In this document: positions 61,926 through 64,000 of the stretch, in pieces
How the letters are laid out: every line of letters begins with the position of its first letter
Position numbering within the stretch: the stretch's first letter is position 1
Source: Phallusia mammillata
Taxonomy: Eukaryota; Chordata; Ascidiacea; Phlebobranchia; Ascidiidae
Length of the DNA stretch: 64,000 nt
Reading direction: 5' to 3'
Assembly (NCBI GenBank): GCA_003260075.1
Contig: QLIY01000275.1
Coordinates: 103,047-167,046 of the forward strand
Translations under genes and position numbers: made by a program
Notes under the pieces: generated by a model
What the model saw: the letters and a program-made list of their open reading frames with translations, nothing else
Databases searched by the model: none
What the model was told of the DNA's origin: nothing

Positions 61926-63556
61926 GTCACGTGGAAATTTGATGGATTCCAATAGGCCCGGGGACTCTCATTCAGGTTGGCATTCCGGCACCATCTGTAC
62001 CACCATCCACCTTCATATTCCTTCGCACAATGGCGACTGGAAATAACAAAAATCACTCAGCTGAAATTTAATGCAAACATCAGCATTCTTACGAATGAAG
62101 GTCGTTATCCCTGTCGTACGTGGAGAACTGCATCCCGCTGTTATAATCAATGTCATCAACAAGAGTTGACGACGTCACATAGCCGGAAATGTCCCCCCCC
62201 CCTGTAGTTTTCGCTTTGCGAGCCGATTTCGAAAAAACTGCAAAATTTAGTTAAAAGGCTATCAAAACTCTGATAAAGTTTTTTCGACAGTGCAATTCGT
62301 TAAACTTTCTTATCGCCCATTGAATAGTTCGAAAATAGGTTCCAACGTTTTTTGATATTGCAACTATTTTATCTGTGATTTAACTTATCACCTTAGGTAT
62401 CCGCGTTAACAATTTTTACAAATATTACCTAGAGAAGAAAAGCTTTATGGGGTTAGTTATATTTGTTCACCTGTATTCGGCAAATTTTACTTCGTCGCCA
62501 GGGTTTGTCAAATCGAATCGAACTCGGCAGGATTTTGATTGGGTCATAGCGTGAATTTTATCCAAACCTACGTATGCAGACGCATGTGTTTACACCAGAT
62601 TTTTTTAAATTGAAAACTTGATGAAAATCCTATTTATGTGAAAACTGTATTTGTGTAATTTTATGGTAGCGTTTATTTTTCTTCAAATTTTACAGGGTTG
62701 CGGAGTATTAAGAATATGTTTAGCTGTTACAGTGAAGAACTATGGCTAAAAGTTTGTTTTAGTAAACTATATCCCCTATAGCGGAAAAACCTATTGATTG
62801 GTTTGTGCCACTTTTCTTGGGGAAAAATGTTTTTTCACCAAATAAATTGGCTACTACCGCGGTTACACACAAGAACGAAAACCAACCTAGCCAAAATTCC
62901 CCAGATGGATTTCCAAACCCAGTTTTGTAATCTTCCCAGGATCTATTAAAGCTAACACTTCCGTCAAAGCGAGTTTGAAACGTCTAAAATACAACCGTTA
63001 GTTTAAGCAAATGTAAAGTGAAATGATTATAACTTACAGTCCATCCTTGTAAACAGAGACTCTTCAGTTTTTGGGCAAGTGCAGATTCTTTGCTTCCCGT
63101 GGAACAAGGCAATTCTGCCAAAACGAATAATATATAACAAATCTATGCATTGCACAGTAATTTTTTCATTTGTTCAATTCATTGCGTTAATAGTTTGTAA
63201 GAATCAAGAATTGCGCACGAGGTACCACAGAAAATCGACTTACCGGTCTCACAGTTTCTTCCAGTGTACTTTTCCGGACACAAGCAACCATAATCAGCAA
63301 GCAAGTCGATGCATGTGCCGTTATTTGAACACGGGTTCACGTAGGAACAAATATCGAAATCTAAAACAGTAAAACAGAGATGTGCAACATAAGGGTCACC
63401 AGTCAAATGAGATCCGGGGAACCTAAGGGAATCTGTGGCCAGCGAAAATACGTCAATTTACATCATAAGTCAGTGCTAGATCATACTGCTAGTGAGGAAT
63501 TATATCATTTTTGTTTTGTATTATGTTTGTGAGAGAATATTGTTCAAAAAAACTTA

Positions 63557-63634
<78 letters not shown>

Positions 63635-64000
63635 ACTGTTTGTGAGAATATAAGTGTGATTGATAAACAACAAAACTTTTGTCAGAAAAAATGTTTGGAT
63701 TCTGGTGTATTTTATTATGGTTAATTTATTTAGGCCCCCTAATTCAATCCATTTGTGAACCATTTGTGTAGTCTTGGTAATATAGGCTAAAATGCTATTT
63801 GATACTTGGGCGCATATGCGTCACTAGAAAAAACATATTTACTGTCTTTTGCATTGTTGTTTTTCTGCAGCATATGGCAAAACGTATAAAAATGCTTTAC
63901 CATCAAACGAAAACCAGTCGGTGTTGGTCGTGTTTGTGCCGTTGTACGCCTTTGCCTTCATCGCGTAGATGACAACCTTGCCACCAGCGTCTGTGAAAAA
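61901..64000 (-). CDS. LCCL-EGF-fibrinogen-domain secreted-type protein, 5' end off the window
   Basis: Probably an extracellular lectin-like protein of the fibrinogen-related (FREP/ficolin) superfamily, a group often used in innate recognition. Minus-strand exons: 63990-63901 (LCCL second half, [20 protein letters not shown]), 63360-63244 ([23 protein letters not shown] with six cysteines), 63114-63038 (LPCSTGSKE to LCLQGWT), 62983-62887 ([24 protein letters not shown]), 62567-62471 ([19 protein letters not shown]), 62237-62093 ([25 protein letters not shown]), 62036-61901 ([23 protein letters not shown] at 61901). Every exon boundary is in phase, with no stop. A 10-C run inside the 62237-62093 exon replaces a few codons and shifts the frame as written. 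The last exon is short for a fibrinogen domain, ending ISIKCD. No membrane segment is visible in the part present. Confidence 0.82.
62193..62202. repeat. Poly-C run inside the intact-copy FReD exon
   Basis: It lies between codons for ENYR and ISGYVTSS. The 54 kb copy has ctcagtc here (codons for LS), so the run replaces about 7 bases by 10 C and one adjoining base. Confidence 0.85.
63559..63634. repeat. 76-base poly-C run in an LCCL-EGF intron
   Basis: An uninterrupted homopolymer between exons 63360-63244 and 63990-63901. Flanking intron sequence (gttgttcaaaaaaac / tgtttgtgagaatataagtgtg) resembles the single intron of the 58 kb copy, so it is probably a join within one intron. Confidence 0.9.

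Overview
The window is animal nuclear DNA. It has AT-rich introns with canonical GT-AG borders, three recognisable metazoan genes spliced over kilobases, hAT-type MITEs and tRNA-derived SINEs. Compact gene spacing, fibrinogen-domain and LCCL-domain gene content and high divergence between duplicate copies suggest an invertebrate deuterostome, probably an ascidian tunicate. That placement is inference and I hold it at about even odds.

Layout. (1) + strand 535-6306: a 12-exon solute carrier organic anion transporter (SLCO/OATP), about 703 aa. About 108 bp just past its 3' end recur exactly at bases 1-108, which hints at a tandem gene array. (2) 6307-10074: intergenic, AT-rich. (3) - strand about 34031-10075: an SK-type calcium-activated potassium channel (KCNN). 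It has an unusually long N-terminal exon, an extra 28-codon exon in the S1-S2 loop, a complete pore, a calmodulin-binding region and a basic tail. Its introns carry MITEs, minisatellites and a foldback SINE pair. (4) 34032-44849: repeat-rich intergenic DNA with at least three MITEs and two tRNA-derived retroposons, one of which has clear target-site duplications. (5) + strand 44850-52195: phosphorylase kinase catalytic gamma subunit (PHKG), 10 exons. Exons 3, 4 and 5 are each present twice because near-identical segments are repeated on either side of poly-C runs. (6) - strand 54143-59069 and 61901 to beyond 64000: two copies of a gene whose exons spell LCCL - EGF - fibrinogen-like (FReD). The copy at 61.9-64 kb is open. 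The 54-59 kb copy carries several disabling changes and is itself internally duplicated. This unusual domain architecture, in a tandem, polymorphic, partly decayed array, is the most interesting biology here.

Data quality. Runs of 10-12 C, and five runs of 35-77 C or G, sit at junctions where sequence restarts with a near-identical copy or where coding sequence is replaced. Single N bases at 4343, 10843 and 61821 have the same character. The simplest reading is that contig ends, probably allelic haplotypes ending in repeats, were joined through homopolymer artefacts. Several apparent duplications and frameshifts should be read in that light.
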